Both the position numbers and the translations under genes were made by a program. Under the pieces are notes generated by a model, which saw only the letters and a list, made by a program, of their open reading frames with translations, was not told where the DNA came from and did no database searches. 54,015 nt of DNA from the NCBI GenBank assembly GCA_036656615.1, contig JAVXHY010000014.1:1-54015 (forward strand), in the 5' to 3' direction. Origin of the DNA: CAUPWF01 sp036656615. GTDB lineage: Bacteria; Bacillota; Clostridia; Lachnospirales; Lachnospiraceae. Below, piece by piece: positions 43,198 through 51,910 of this stretch. Each line of letters opens with the position of its first letter. The first letter of the stretch is position 1.

Positions 43198-43881
43198 TCA
43201 ATTTGATTGTGCTTCGAATTTATATCCCATTCCCCATATCGTCTTAATACAGTCTCCTTTAGCACCTAGTTTACTGCGCAACTTCTTTACATGAGTATCA
43301 ATGGTCCTGGCATCTCCAAAATAATCATAATTCCATACATTGTTCAAAATTTTCTCCCTAGATAGGGCAAGTCCACTATTTTCCACAAAATAAACTAATA
43401 ACTCGAATTCTTTAAAACTTAAATCGATGATTGTGTCCTCTATTTTAACAAGATGTGCTGCTTTATCAATCACAATTCCGCCAGCTTCCATTAGAGCTTC
43501 ATTGGCCATTGCATGAGTACGTCTCAAAATTGCTTCCACCCTTGCAACTAATATCTTAGGGCTAAATGGTTTAGAAATATATTCATCTACACCTAAATCA
43601 AACCCTTGCAGTTCATCACGTTCATCACTTCTAGCTGTTAACATAATAATCGGCACATGAGAAGTATTTCTTATTTCCCTACAAACCTGCCAGCCATCCA
43701 TTTTGGGCATCATAATATCAAGAATTACTAAAACAATATCCTTGTCTTCATAAAATAAATCGATTGCCGCCATACCATCCTCGGCCTCTAAAACAGAAAA
43801 TCCTTCTCGCTCTAAAAAATCCCGTACCAGTTTTCTCATTCTGCTCTCATCATCTACAACCAATATCTTCAGTTTATCCAT
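43198..43881 (-). CDS. OmpR/PhoB-family response regulator
   Basis: 227 residues: receiver domain with the acidic pair Asp10/Asp11, phospho-acceptor Asp55 in VLVILDIMMPKMDGW, the Thr in MLTARSD and Lys in ISKPFSP; then a winged-helix DNA-binding domain (about 130-225) with LSFKEFELLVYFVEN, NVWNYDYFGDARTIDTHVKKLRSKL cut short by a GMGYKFE end. Start 43881 is preferred to an ATG four codons upstream because of GGGG spacing. Co-transcribed with the kinase; targets unknown. Confidence 0.95.
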   Translation of the reverse strand: MDKLKILVVDDESRMRKLVRDFLEREGFSVLEAEDGMAAIDLFYEDKDIVLVILDIMMPKMDGWQVCREIRNTSHVPIIMLTARSDERDELQGFDLGVDEYISKPFSPKILVARVEAILRRTHAMANEALMEAGGIVIDKAAHLVKIEDTIIDLSFKEFELLVYFVENSGLALSREKILNNVWNYDYFGDARTIDTHVKKLRSKLGAKGDCIKTIWGMGYKFEAQSN

Positions 43882-43986
43882 ATTATTCCCCATCCAATCT
43901 AGATTATATTGTGTATTTTATCATATAAATATGTCACTTCTGTGAACGAAAAATCACCTTTATTTAAGCCTTGTTTTAATTGCTAC

Positions 43987-44015
43987 TTGAATTCATCAGA
44001 AACAAGAGGTATAAT
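43987..44015 (+). promoter_or_regulatory. Promoter of tRNA-Gly
   Basis: TTGAAT (43987-43992), 17 bases, TATAAT (44010-44015), with the mature tRNA beginning 9 bases later at 44024. A good match for a dedicated plus-strand promoter. Confidence 0.8.
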
Positions 44016-44023
44016 ACATCCAT

Positions 44024-44094
44024 GCAGATATGGTTTATCGGTAGAACACTAGCTTCCCAAGCTGGAAAGGAGGGTTCGACTCCCTTTATCTGCT
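44024..44094 (+). tRNA. tRNA-Gly (anticodon CCC)
   Basis: 71 nucleotides fold as a full cloverleaf. The acceptor GCAGATA/TATCTGC pairs perfectly; the D stem is GTTT/GAAC with GG in the loop. The anticodon stem CTAGC/GCTGG carries loop TTCCCAA (CCC, reads GGG). There is a 4-base variable loop, T stem GAGGG/CCCTT with TTCGACT, and discriminator U. CCA is not encoded. T6 follows immediately and may end the transcript. It is the only tRNA in the window and stands alone between the response regulator and tmRNA genes. Confidence 0.93.
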
Positions 44095-44188
44095 TTTTTG
44101 TTACATTTGTTTATTTACAAGAAAGCGCTGTAAGCACAGGCTTTAGTAACACTTAAAAGCAACGCATATTTAACAAAACACAAGCAAA

Positions 44189-44214
44189 AAAAACACCGCA
44201 TACACGGTGTTTTT
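44189..44214 (-). terminator. Terminator of tmRNA (possibly bidirectional)
   Basis: ACACCG / CGGTGT stem with a 5-base loop, flanked by A-runs and T-runs on both sides (A5 before and T8 after on the minus strand). It begins a few bases beyond the tmRNA 3' end and could also stop plus-strand transcription from tRNA-Gly. Confidence 0.88.
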
Positions 44215-44217
44215 GCA

Positions 44218-44562
44218 TGGACCTGAGGGGAATTGAACCCCTGTCCGAAAACCCTTTCATCAAAGTTTCTTCCATCATAGTCATTATTTTGACATTCCCT
44301 CTGCTAACCGCCTAATGACAGGCTGATAGTTTCAGTAGCTTCATAAGTTCTTCCATTCCCTCAAAGCTTTGGAAACGAAGTGCCTCACCTATTTGAAGCC
44401 GATGACTTAAGCGGTAAGTAACCTAAGGTCGACTGCTGCCACTAGGCAGCGTACGCTAAATTTTCGTCTGCGTTTAAATTTAATTTTACGGATTGATATG
44501 CGGTCCCGTCCCGCAGATGGCTTCTTTCACTTCTAGATCCCCGTCGAAACCAGTACAAGCCC
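44218..44562 (-). ncRNA. ssrA: Transfer-messenger RNA
   Basis: 345-nucleotide tmRNA that rescues stalled ribosomes with SmpB. The 5' end GGGCTTG pairs with the 3' end CAGGTCC (7 bp, two wobbles), discriminator A; CCA is not encoded. The T arm GGGG-TTCAATT-CCCC and the TTTCGACGGGG 5' segment are typical. The tag frame (44442-44471, stop TAG) reads ADENLAYAA from a GCA resume codon, ending in the expected protease-targeting AA. The frame is also open further upstream, so the resume codon is inferred from related tags. Promoter at 44588-44616, terminator at 44189-44214. Confidence 0.95.
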
Positions 44563-44587
44563 GAACAACTAACTTGTTACCACTTTC

Positions 44588-44616
44588 ATTATATGAGCAT
44601 ATGCTCTATCTGTCAA
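44588..44616 (-). promoter_or_regulatory. Promoter of ssrA
   Basis: Minus strand: TTGACA (44611-44616), 17 bases, TATAAT (44588-44593), both perfect consensus. The spacer contains the 12-bp palindrome GAGCATATGCTC (44595-44606). The -10 ends 25 bases before the mature 5' end, leaving a short leader for RNase P to remove. Confidence 0.88.
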
Positions 44617-44662
44617 GTAGCGCAGACACGCTCTTTTATAAACCTTTTATAAACTGCTCCCT

Positions 44663-44896
44663 TTATTCTAATCCGAGAATTTCAGCCAGTACTTCTATGA
44701 TAATTTCATTGGTACAAGCTTTCATATACCCAATCATATGAAGAGATATTTCATCTTGTTTTTGTGATTCAGTTAGTTCTTGATTATGCTTTGTCTGATC
44801 AATTAATTGAATCAATTGAGGGGTGAATTCCTCATACATTTCAATTGTAGTCTGAGATACTAATTTCGTTAATGCTTCTTTTGAAGTTGGCACCAT
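44663..44896 (-). CDS. Unknown small helical protein between smpB and ssrA
   Basis: 77 residues, MVPTSKEALTKLVSQTT at the start, largely amphipathic helix, no signal peptide, one Cys, no motif I recognise. It is probably real: GGAAG precedes the ATG at 44896, and a separate promoter (44921-44949) lies just upstream. It sits between smpB and the ssrA promoter on the same strand, the place where trans-translation genes cluster. A link to ribosome rescue is only positional. Confidence 0.65.
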   Translation of the reverse strand: MVPTSKEALTKLVSQTTIEMYEEFTPQLIQLIDQTKHNQELTESQKQDEISLHMIGYMKACTNEIIIEVLAEILGLE

Positions 44897-44920
44897 AATG
44901 CTTCTTCCTTTCACTGTTAT

Positions 44921-44949
44921 ATTATCTTATTCTATTTTGTTCAAGTCAA
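44921..44949 (-). promoter_or_regulatory. Promoter of the 77-residue gene
   Basis: Minus strand: TTGACT (44944-44949), 17 bases, GATAAT (44921-44926), 24 bases before the start codon. Confidence 0.7.
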
Positions 44950-44984
44950 AGACCTTGTAGCAAGCTACTGGACATCAAATACCA

Positions 44985-45449
44985 CTATAAATTTTTGATT
45001 TTAAATTCTCTTTGTGCCTCTCTTTGCTGATCTTTTTTTGCAATTGTTTCACGCTTATCGTATAATTTCTTACCTTTTGCAAGTCCAATCTGCACTTTAA
45101 CAAGACTTCCTTTAAAATATACTTTCAATGGAACAATAGACATTCCCTGCTCCTTCATCTTTCCAAACATTTTATTGGTTTCATGTTTGTGAAGCAGAAG
45201 CTTTCTTACCCGAAGAGGATCTTTATTAAATATATTTCCCTTTTCATAAGGACTGATATGCATTCCATAGATAAACATTTCTCCATTTTCAATACGAACG
45301 AAGGCTTCTTTGATACTGCATTTACCCATACGAAGAGACTTCACTTCTGTACCATGCAGTGAAATTCCTGCTTCATATTCTTCTAATATAAAATAATCAT
45401 GATATGCTTTTTTATTATTGGCAATTAATTTCCCCGCTGTTTTCGCCAT
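44985..45449 (-). CDS. smpB: SsrA-binding protein SmpB
   Basis: tmRNA partner that brings ssrA to stalled ribosomes. 154 residues: NKKAYHDYFILEEYEAGISLHGTEVKSLR at the N-terminus (broken here: NKKAYHDYFI, then GISLHGTEVKSLR), YEKGNIFNKDPLRVRKLLLHK, and a basic C-terminal tail with GLAKGKKLYDKRETIAKKD that reaches the decoding centre. The start overlaps the end of rnr by 35 bases, so the two are translationally coupled. AAAGGAATAGAGAAAG precedes the ATG. Confidence 0.96.
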   Translation of the reverse strand: MAKTAGKLIANNKKAYHDYFILEEYEAGISLHGTEVKSLRMGKCSIKEAFVRIENGEMFIYGMHISPYEKGNIFNKDPLRVRKLLLHKHETNKMFGKMKEQGMSIVPLKVYFKGSLVKVQIGLAKGKKLYDKRETIAKKDQQREAQREFKIKNL

Positions 45450-47598
45450 CTTTCTCTATTCCTTTCTCTACTAATTCAAAATCAATGGTTCGCTGCATTT
45501 CATCTGTTCCTAGAACACTTACATACACCGTCTGTCCTAATTTATACGTTTTTCTTGTATGTTCTCCAATCATTTCATAAGTATCTTCAAAATAATCATA
45601 ATGATCGTCTTTCATATTTGTTACATGTACCAGGCCCTCAATTGTATTGAGTAGCTCAATATACATACCCCACTTTGTAATGCTGGATATCACGCCTTGG
45701 AATTGTTCACCAACATGGGCTTCCATGTATTGTACTTTTTTCAGTTTGATCGTTTCTCGTTCTGCTTCTTCGGCTCGACGCTCCATTTCACTGGAATGTT
45801 TGGTAACTTCAGGCAAAATATGTTCAAAATGTTCCCTTTGTCTTTCGTTCATTCTTCCTCGCAAATTCTCCTTGATAATTCGATGGATCTGTAAATCCGG
45901 ATACCTTCTGATTGGAGATGTGAAATGTGTATAATACGTAGTAGCAAGACCAAAATGCCCCATATTTTCCGGTGTGTATTTTGCCTGCTTCATAGAACGA
46001 AGTGTAAGCCTGCTAATTAATGCTTCCTCTGCAGTCCCTTCTACTTTACTTAATAATTTCTGCAGCTCTTTGGGATGAATTGGACTGTTTCCCAAGTGCA
46101 GGGTATATCCAAAATTATGAATAAAAGTACTTAATTTTTTTATCTTTTCATCATCTGGTGCTTCATGGATACGATATACAAATGGCATTTCCTGCCAGAA
46201 ATAATCTTCTGCTACTGTTTCATTTGCAAGCAGCATAAAATCTTCAATAATTTTGGTAGCTACATTTCTATCATAGGCTTTGAGTTCCATTGGCTTCCCC
46301 ATTTCATCTAAGACGATTTTGGTTTCTGGAAAATCAAAATCAATGGAACCCCTTTTAGCACGTTTGATTCTTAAAATATCCGACAATTCCTTCATTCGTT
46401 GAAACATCGGAACTAGTTTCTTGTATTTTTTTATTTCTTCGTCGTCTTGTTCTGTAAGAATTTTCTTTACACTGGTATAGGTCATTCGTTCATCTACACA
46501 AATTACGGTTTCGACAATTTGATGTTCCACAACAGTTCCCATTTGATCAATAGTCATAATACAGCTAAGTGCCAGACGATTTGTTCCTGCATTTAGGGAG
46601 CAAATTCCATTTGATAAGGTATGAGGCAGCATTGGTATTACCCGATCTACTAAATATACACTTGTCCCGCGTTCATATGCCTCTCTATCCAATGCACTAT
46701 TTTCTTGAACATAATTCGTCACATCTGCTATATGAACACCTAGTTTATAGCAATCACCTTCTTGGGTAATAGAGATAGCATCATCCAAATCCTTAGCATC
46801 TTCCCCATCAATGGTTACCATTTCCCAGTCTCTGATGTCCATACGTCCTTCCATATCTGCCAAACATACATCCTTTGCTACACGCTCTGCCTGATTAAGT
46901 ACCTTCACACCAAATTCTACCGGTAAATCATAGCCTTTTACAATAGACATAATATCTGTTCCCGGATCATTGATATGTCCAATAATTTCAATGACTTTGC
47001 CCTCTGGCTTCTTATCCGCATTCCCATAAGAAGTAATCTCTACTACTACCTTATGTCCAGTAACGGCTCCTTTTGAACGTTCTAATGGTACAAATATATC
47101 TTTTTGAAATCTTTGATTATCTGGTAATACAAACCCAAAATTTTTATTTTGTTTATAATATCCCACTAATTGTGTGGTGCCATGAGAAAGTATTTTTACA
47201 ATTTTGCCTTCTTTTCTTCTCCCATCCCGAGGTTCTCCTTCTCCAGAGTTCTTCAGAACAACTTCTACCTGATCACCGTGAAAAGCACCATTGGTATCGT
47301 CTTCCGAGATAAAGATATCCATTTCTTCCCCTTCAATGATTACAAAACCAAATCCCCGTGGATGAGATTGATAAGTTCCAACCATGTGTTTTGACTCACC
47401 TTTTACATATTTTCCCTTTTGTGTTACTCTTATTTTTCCCTCTTCTTCTAGTGAATCCAATACTACCTTCAATTCTTTTTTCTGTTCTTTTGGAACCTGT
47501 AATATAATAGCCAGTTCTTTTATTTTCATAGGGACATAAAGCTGGTCACATATAAACTCATATACTATTTTTTTTCTTTTTTCCAATGCTTCTTTCAT
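45415..47598 (-). CDS. rnr: Ribonuclease R
   Basis: 3'-5' processive exoribonuclease that degrades structured RNA, including mRNA released by trans-translation. 727 residues: N-terminal helix-turn-helix and cold-shock domains, the RNB catalytic core with VTIDGEDAKDLDDAISI (metal-binding Asp cluster), YTHFTSPIRRYPDLQIHR, and a C-terminal S1 domain (about 640-715, QFQGVISSITKWGMYIEL). The lysine-rich tail of E. coli RNase R is absent, as is usual in Firmicutes. smpB overlaps its end. secG lies upstream, separated by a terminator hairpin. Confidence 0.95.
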   Translation of the reverse strand: MKEALEKRKKIVYEFICDQLYVPMKIKELAIILQVPKEQKKELKVVLDSLEEEGKIRVTQKGKYVKGESKHMVGTYQSHPRGFGFVIIEGEEMDIFISEDDTNGAFHGDQVEVVLKNSGEGEPRDGRRKEGKIVKILSHGTTQLVGYYKQNKNFGFVLPDNQRFQKDIFVPLERSKGAVTGHKVVVEITSYGNADKKPEGKVIEIIGHINDPGTDIMSIVKGYDLPVEFGVKVLNQAERVAKDVCLADMEGRMDIRDWEMVTIDGEDAKDLDDAISITQEGDCYKLGVHIADVTNYVQENSALDREAYERGTSVYLVDRVIPMLPHTLSNGICSLNAGTNRLALSCIMTIDQMGTVVEHQIVETVICVDERMTYTSVKKILTEQDDEEIKKYKKLVPMFQRMKELSDILRIKRAKRGSIDFDFPETKIVLDEMGKPMELKAYDRNVATKIIEDFMLLANETVAEDYFWQEMPFVYRIHEAPDDEKIKKLSTFIHNFGYTLHLGNSPIHPKELQKLLSKVEGTAEEALISRLTLRSMKQAKYTPENMGHFGLATTYYTHFTSPIRRYPDLQIHRIIKENLRGRMNERQREHFEHILPEVTKHSSEMERRAEEAERETIKLKKVQYMEAHVGEQFQGVISSITKWGMYIELLNTIEGLVHVTNMKDDHYDYFEDTYEMIGEHTRKTYKLGQTVYVSVLGTDEMQRTIDFELVEKGIEKDGENSGEINCQ

Positions 47599-47631
47599 GA
47601 ACCTTACCTATCACCTTCCTATAACCGAAAA

Positions 47632-47657
47632 GGACACCCTTAAGCTTAAGAGTGTCC
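47632..47657 (-). terminator. Hairpin terminator after secG
   Basis: GGACAC and GTGTCC flank an almost perfect palindrome around CTTAAGCTTAAG; the 26-base hairpin is followed on the minus strand by only TTTTCGG. It ends secG and probably allows partial read-through into rnr. Confidence 0.7.
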
Positions 47658-47677
47658 CACATGTTTCATTCATCTTC

Positions 47678-47920
47678 TTAGTTAAATATTTTCAAATTCA
47701 ATACTGCTGCCAGTACAATGAACAAAGTAGCTAAAAATTTCGTTGATTTCACTAAAGCACCTTCCATGGAACGTCCTTTATTCTTACCCCAATACGTATC
47801 TGCAGCACCACTGATTGTACCAAGTCCTGCTGACTTTCCTTCTTGGAGAAGCACGATAGCCGCCAATGCGATACAGTCTATAACATATACAATTGTTATT
47901 ACTATTTTTAAGATATCCAT
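47678..47920 (-). CDS. secG: Preprotein translocase subunit SecG
   Basis: 80 residues, two membrane helices (about 3-24 and 56-76) joined by a glycine-rich loop with LQEGKSAGLGTISGAADTYWG (shown here in part), the SecG signature. It is the small accessory subunit of SecYEG. AGGAGG precedes the ATG. It has its own promoter beside the enolase stop, and it heads the secG-rnr-smpB-ssrA neighbourhood that is conserved in Firmicutes. Confidence 0.94.
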   Translation of the reverse strand: MDILKIVITIVYVIDCIALAAIVLLQEGKSAGLGTISGAADTYWGKNKGRSMEGALVKSTKFLATLFIVLAAVLNLKIFN

Positions 47921-47950
47921 TTTATTACCTCCTGCGTTCTAAACCACGTT

Positions 47951-47979
47951 AATTTTAACACAGGAATCATTTTTTATCA
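47951..47979 (-). promoter_or_regulatory. Promoter of secG
   Basis: Minus strand: TTGATA (47974-47979), 17 bases, TAAAAT (47951-47956), immediately after the enolase stop codon and 31 bases before the secG start. Confidence 0.7.
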
Positions 47980-47981
47980 AG

Positions 47982-49283
47982 TTAAATTTGAAATGGATTT
48001 TCATATTTTGCTACGTCTCCTAATCTTTCTTCAATCCGTATCAATTGATTATACTTTGCTGTTCTTTCTCCTCTACAAGGAGCTCCACATTTGATTTGTC
48101 CTGCACGAAAGGCTACTGCCATGTCAGCAATAAACGGATCCTCTGTTTCACCTGAACGATGTGATATAATTGTTTGATATCCCGCTTCTTTCGCCATTTC
48201 TATAGCATCTACTGCTTCTGTTAAGGTTCCTATTTGATTCGCTTTAATCAAAATGGCATTTGCCACACCTTTTTGAATTCCCATCTTCAAACGTTTTATA
48301 TTGGTCACAAACAAATCATCGCCTACCAGCTGAATGTCTTGTCCCATTCGTGTAGTTAAAAGTTCCCAGCCTTCCCAATCCTCTTCATCCAATGGATCTT
48401 CAATAGATACAATCGGGTAATTGGATACCAGTTCTTCATAATAATCAATCATTTCCTCAGTAGAACGTATCACTTGATGTCCCTGCATCTTTCCTTCCCC
48501 ATGAAATACGTATTTTTTAAATCCTTTCTCATACAATTCACTAGCCGCCACATCCAATGCTATTGCAATCTCTTTTCCCAATACGTATCCCGCTTTTGTG
48601 GTTGCTTCTGCAATAAAAGATAATGCCTCTTTTGCATTCGGAAGATCAGGAGCAAATCCGCCCTCATCTCCTACCGCAGTACTTAGATTGTGTTTTTTCA
48701 GCAGTGCTTTTAAGGTCTGATATATTTCTGCACACATCCGAAGTCCCTCCTGAAAGGAAGGTGCTCCAATTGGCATAATCATAAATTCCTGAATGTCTAA
48801 TGTATTATCTACGTGTGCTCCTCCATTAAGTATATTCATCATAGGCACTGGCATTTGTTTTGCATTGATTCCACCCAGATAAGAATAAAGTGGCAGACCT
48901 AGTGCCTTGGCCGCTGTTTTCGCAACTGCTATAGATACTCCTAGCATGGCATTTGCTCCCAAATTGATTTTATTATTGGTTCCATCTGCATCAATTAACA
49001 AATGATCAATATTGGTCTGTTCAAATACATTTACACCGATTACTGTCTGGGCAATTTTTGCATTGATATGTTCCGCCGCCTTTTGTACTCCCATACCTTG
49101 ATATCTTTCTTCCTGATCTCGTATTTCCATTGCTTCGTATTTGCCTGTAGATGCACCGGAAGGTACTGATGCACGCCCCACATAATTCTCTCCCGCCAAA
49201 ACTTCCACTTCTATTGTAGGATTCCCTCTGGAATCTAAGATTTCTCTTGCAAATAGATCTGTTATAGGTAGATATTTGTACAT
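47982..49283 (-). CDS. eno: Enolase
   Basis: Converts 2-phosphoglycerate to phosphoenolpyruvate in glycolysis. 433 residues: N-terminal AREILDSRGNPTIEVEV, GASTGKYEAMEIRD, catalytic Glu in AVGDEGGFAPDL, metal ligands in the VSIEDPLDEEDWEGW region and VGDDLFVTN, catalytic Lys in ILIKANQIGTLTE, and HRSGETEDPFIAD. AAAGGAGAG precedes the ATG. It is a single-gene unit; the promoter on the minus strand is not obvious to me. Confidence 0.98.
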   Translation of the reverse strand: MYKYLPITDLFAREILDSRGNPTIEVEVLAGENYVGRASVPSGASTGKYEAMEIRDQEERYQGMGVQKAAEHINAKIAQTVIGVNVFEQTNIDHLLIDADGTNNKINLGANAMLGVSIAVAKTAAKALGLPLYSYLGGINAKQMPVPMMNILNGGAHVDNTLDIQEFMIMPIGAPSFQEGLRMCAEIYQTLKALLKKHNLSTAVGDEGGFAPDLPNAKEALSFIAEATTKAGYVLGKEIAIALDVAASELYEKGFKKYVFHGEGKMQGHQVIRSTEEMIDYYEELVSNYPIVSIEDPLDEEDWEGWELLTTRMGQDIQLVGDDLFVTNIKRLKMGIQKGVANAILIKANQIGTLTEAVDAIEMAKEAGYQTIISHRSGETEDPFIADMAVAFRAGQIKCGAPCRGERTAKYNQLIRIEERLGDVAKYENPFQI

Positions 49284-49344
49284 TTGCTCTCTCTCCTTTT
49301 TCTTTCTTACCTTTCATTATTGCCTATTTATCTTAAATCATGCG

Positions 49345-49373
49345 TTGACTTTTTATATAGGTAGCGTTACAAT
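49345..49373 (+). promoter_or_regulatory. Promoter of the yitT-like gene
   Basis: TTGACT (49345-49350), 17 bases, TACAAT (49368-49373) on the plus strand, 48 bases before the chosen start of the YitT gene. Confidence 0.75.
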
Positions 49374-49421
49374 CCCATAGGAGAAACTTTTCGCTGAAAA
49401 TATGCAATGGAGAAAATCAAA

Positions 49422-50264
49422 ATGATGAAGCAATTTAAATCTTTCTTATTACTAACAAGTAGTATTTTAATTATGGCTATTGGAGTTTATTTCTTTAAAT
49501 TCTCCAACAATTTTACTTTTGGAGGTGTTACTGGTTTGGCTGTACTAGTGGCAAAAGCAGGTGTTATTTCAGCCAGTGACTTTACCTTTATTTCTAATAT
49601 GGTTCTTTTGGCAATTGGCTTCTTGGTCTTTGGAAAAGGTTTTGGTATTAAAACTGCATATTGTAGTATCCTGCTTTCTGTAGCTTTATCCAGTTTAGAA
49701 CGTTTAATGCCCATGACCCATTCGCTTACAGACCAGCCCATGTTAGAATTGGCTTTTGCCATTGCACTTCCTTCCTTTGGTTCTGCCATTCTATTTAATA
49801 TCGGTGCTTCTAGTGGTGGAACTGATATCATTGCTATGATAGTAAAAAAGTTTACCAGCTTTAATATCGGACGAGCCTTACTAATCACCGACTTACTCAT
49901 TACAATTGCCGGATGCTTTGTATTTGATATTAAAACTGGTTTGTATTCATTTTTAGGTTTAGCTATTCGTTCTTTAATGATTGATAATGTCATAGAAAGC
50001 TTTAATACTTGTAAATATTTTAATGTGGTCTGTTCTCATCCCGACCCAATCTGTTATTTTATTGTTCATGAATTACATCGCAGTGCCACTACCTGTAATG
50101 CGAAAGGTGCTTTTTCTGGTCAGGATCGTTATATTATATTTACTGCCATGAAACGTTCCGAAGCTACAAAATTAAGAGATTTTATAAAAACAGAGGAACC
50201 ACATGCTTTTATTTTGATTTCCAATACCAGTGAAATTATAGGAAAAGGATTTCACAGCGTGTAA
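49422..50264 (+). CDS. YitT family membrane protein (DUF161/DUF2179)
   Basis: 280 residues: about five membrane helices (roughly 5-185) with the family's FKFSNNFTFGGVTGLAVL and NIGASSGGTDIIAMIVKK, and a C-terminal soluble DUF2179 domain (about 195-278, GKGAFSGQDR-like region reading NAKGAFSGQDRYIIF). Members are common in Firmicutes; function is unsettled. ATG at 49422 has GGAG nine bases before it; the frame also opens five codons earlier without a ribosome site. The stop codon lies in the loop of a large hairpin. Confidence 0.9.
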   Translation: MMKQFKSFLLLTSSILIMAIGVYFFKFSNNFTFGGVTGLAVLVAKAGVISASDFTFISNMVLLAIGFLVFGKGFGIKTAYCSILLSVALSSLERLMPMTHSLTDQPMLELAFAIALPSFGSAILFNIGASSGGTDIIAMIVKKFTSFNIGRALLITDLLITIAGCFVFDIKTGLYSFLGLAIRSLMIDNVIESFNTCKYFNVVCSHPDPICYFIVHELHRSATTCNAKGAFSGQDRYIIFTAMKRSEATKLRDFIKTEEPHAFILISNTSEIIGKGFHSV

Positions 50265-50290
50265 ATCTACACATTATGAAATCCTTTTCC
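50241..50290. terminator. Long hairpin spanning the yitT stop, shared with glmM
   Basis: A perfect 14-bp stem GGAAAAGGATTTCA / TGAAATCCTTTTCC with an inner GTGTA/TACAC hairpin. The left arm is the last codons of the YitT gene and the stop lies in the loop. glmM ends at 50300 on the opposite strand, so the hairpin sits at a convergent junction. No long T-run follows on either strand. Confidence 0.6.
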
Positions 50291-50299
50291 TATCATTAA

Positions 50300-51646
50300 T
50301 TATTCACAAATAAGTCCTTCTGCTTTCATGGTGTCAATTACCTGACCCACATACTTTGCGCATAATTCGTCTGTTGTAGCTTCGACCATTACACGAATTA
50401 CTGGTTCTGTTCCACTTTCTCGTACTAAGATACGTCCATCATCTCCCAATGCTTGTGTCACTTCCTCTACTGCCTTTATAACTGATTTATTTTCTCGTGC
50501 TATTTTTTTATCAGATACTCGAACATTTGTCAGCAGCTGTGGATATATTCTCACTTCCTCTACCAAGGTCCCCAAAGTTGTTTTCTTCTCTAAAATAGTT
50601 TCCATTATAAGCAGCGACGTTAAAATACCATCTCCTGTTGTTGCATATTTACTGAAAATAATATGACCTGACTGTTCACCACCCAATGAAAAATCATTTT
50701 TCAACATATTTTCATATACATATTTATCTCCAACTGCTGTTTTTTCATATTTTATTCCCGCCTTATCGCAAGCCTTATATAGACCTAAATTCGACATGAC
50801 CGTTGTAACAATAGTATCATTATTTAAACGGCCTTGTTCTTTTAAGTATTTTCCACATACATATAGGATCAAATCTCCATCCACTACTTTTCCATTCTCA
50901 TCTACAGCAATACAACGATCCGCATCTCCATCATAAGCAAACGCAATATCAAGCTGATGATCTTTTACATACTGCTGTAAAATTTCAATATGAGTAGAAC
51001 CACATTTACTGTTAATATTAAGTCCATTTGGTTGATTATTAATCACATAAGTCTTGGCACCTAGTGTATCATATACGCTCTTTGCAATGGTAAAAGCACT
51101 TCCATTTGAACAATCTAAACCAACTTTTTTCCCTTCAAAGGAACGAGTAGCAAGAGCTATTAAATGTCCTGTATATCGATTTCTTCCTGCAACATAATCC
51201 GCGGTACAACCAATCGCTTCTCTTGTTGCAAATGGAAGTTCTTCTATCTCACCATCAATATAAGCTTCTATTTTATTTTCCACTTCTGCTTCTAACTTAT
51301 GTCCTCTACCATTGATAACCTTGATTCCATTGTCATAAAACGGATTGTGGCTTGCAGAAATCATGATTCCACAATCAAAATCCTCTGTACGTGTAACATA
51401 GGAAACACTGGGCGTTGTTGTTACATGCAGTAAAAATGCATCTGCACCCGATGCTGTAAGACCTGCCACCAATGAATATTCAAACATATAACTACTTCTT
51501 CTAGTATCCTTCCCTATCACGATTTTTGCTTTATGTTCTTGACCATAATACCATCCAAGAAATCTTCCAACCTTATATGCATGTTCTACTGTTAAGACTT
51601 TATTAGCTTCTCCACGGAAACCATCTGTTCCAAAATATTTTCCCAT
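50300..51646 (-). CDS. glmM: Phosphoglucosamine mutase
   Basis: Interconverts glucosamine-6-phosphate and -1-phosphate, leading to UDP-GlcNAc and peptidoglycan. 448 residues: MGKYFGTDGFRGEAN start, the phosphoserine loop ISASHNPFYDNGIK, the metal-binding loop AYDGDADRCIAVD, sugar-specific GGEQSGHII and phosphate-binding RESGTEPVIRVM. AGGAGA precedes the ATG at 51646; the frame opens eleven codons upstream without one. Promoter at 51712-51740. Confidence 0.97.
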   Translation of the reverse strand: MGKYFGTDGFRGEANKVLTVEHAYKVGRFLGWYYGQEHKAKIVIGKDTRRSSYMFEYSLVAGLTASGADAFLLHVTTTPSVSYVTRTEDFDCGIMISASHNPFYDNGIKVINGRGHKLEAEVENKIEAYIDGEIEELPFATREAIGCTADYVAGRNRYTGHLIALATRSFEGKKVGLDCSNGSAFTIAKSVYDTLGAKTYVINNQPNGLNINSKCGSTHIEILQQYVKDHQLDIAFAYDGDADRCIAVDENGKVVDGDLILYVCGKYLKEQGRLNNDTIVTTVMSNLGLYKACDKAGIKYEKTAVGDKYVYENMLKNDFSLGGEQSGHIIFSKYATTGDGILTSLLIMETILEKKTTLGTLVEEVRIYPQLLTNVRVSDKKIARENKSVIKAVEEVTQALGDDGRILVRESGTEPVIRVMVEATTDELCAKYVGQVIDTMKAEGLICE

Positions 51647-51711
51647 CGTTATTCTCCTTTTATCCTTTGAACAATTCAATATTTTTTTTGCACAATTAAT
51701 TTGACTTTCTC

Positions 51712-51740
51712 ATTATATAAGCATTCCTATTATTTTACAA
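51712..51740 (-). promoter_or_regulatory. Promoter of glmM
   Basis: Minus strand: TTGTAA (51735-51740), 17 bases, TATAAT (51712-51717), 66 bases before the glmM start. Confidence 0.7.
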
Positions 51741-51910
51741 CCTGTTTTCAGCAGATTTATTCATGTATTTATATTAATACCATGTAATATATTTCTTATT
51801 TGCGATAATTCTTATTTTAATATGTCCGTCTTAGAAGAACAAGGCTATACAAATCGTTTTAAATGAGTTATGATATATTTTGTAAAAAATACTTTTGGAG
51901 GATAAGAATA

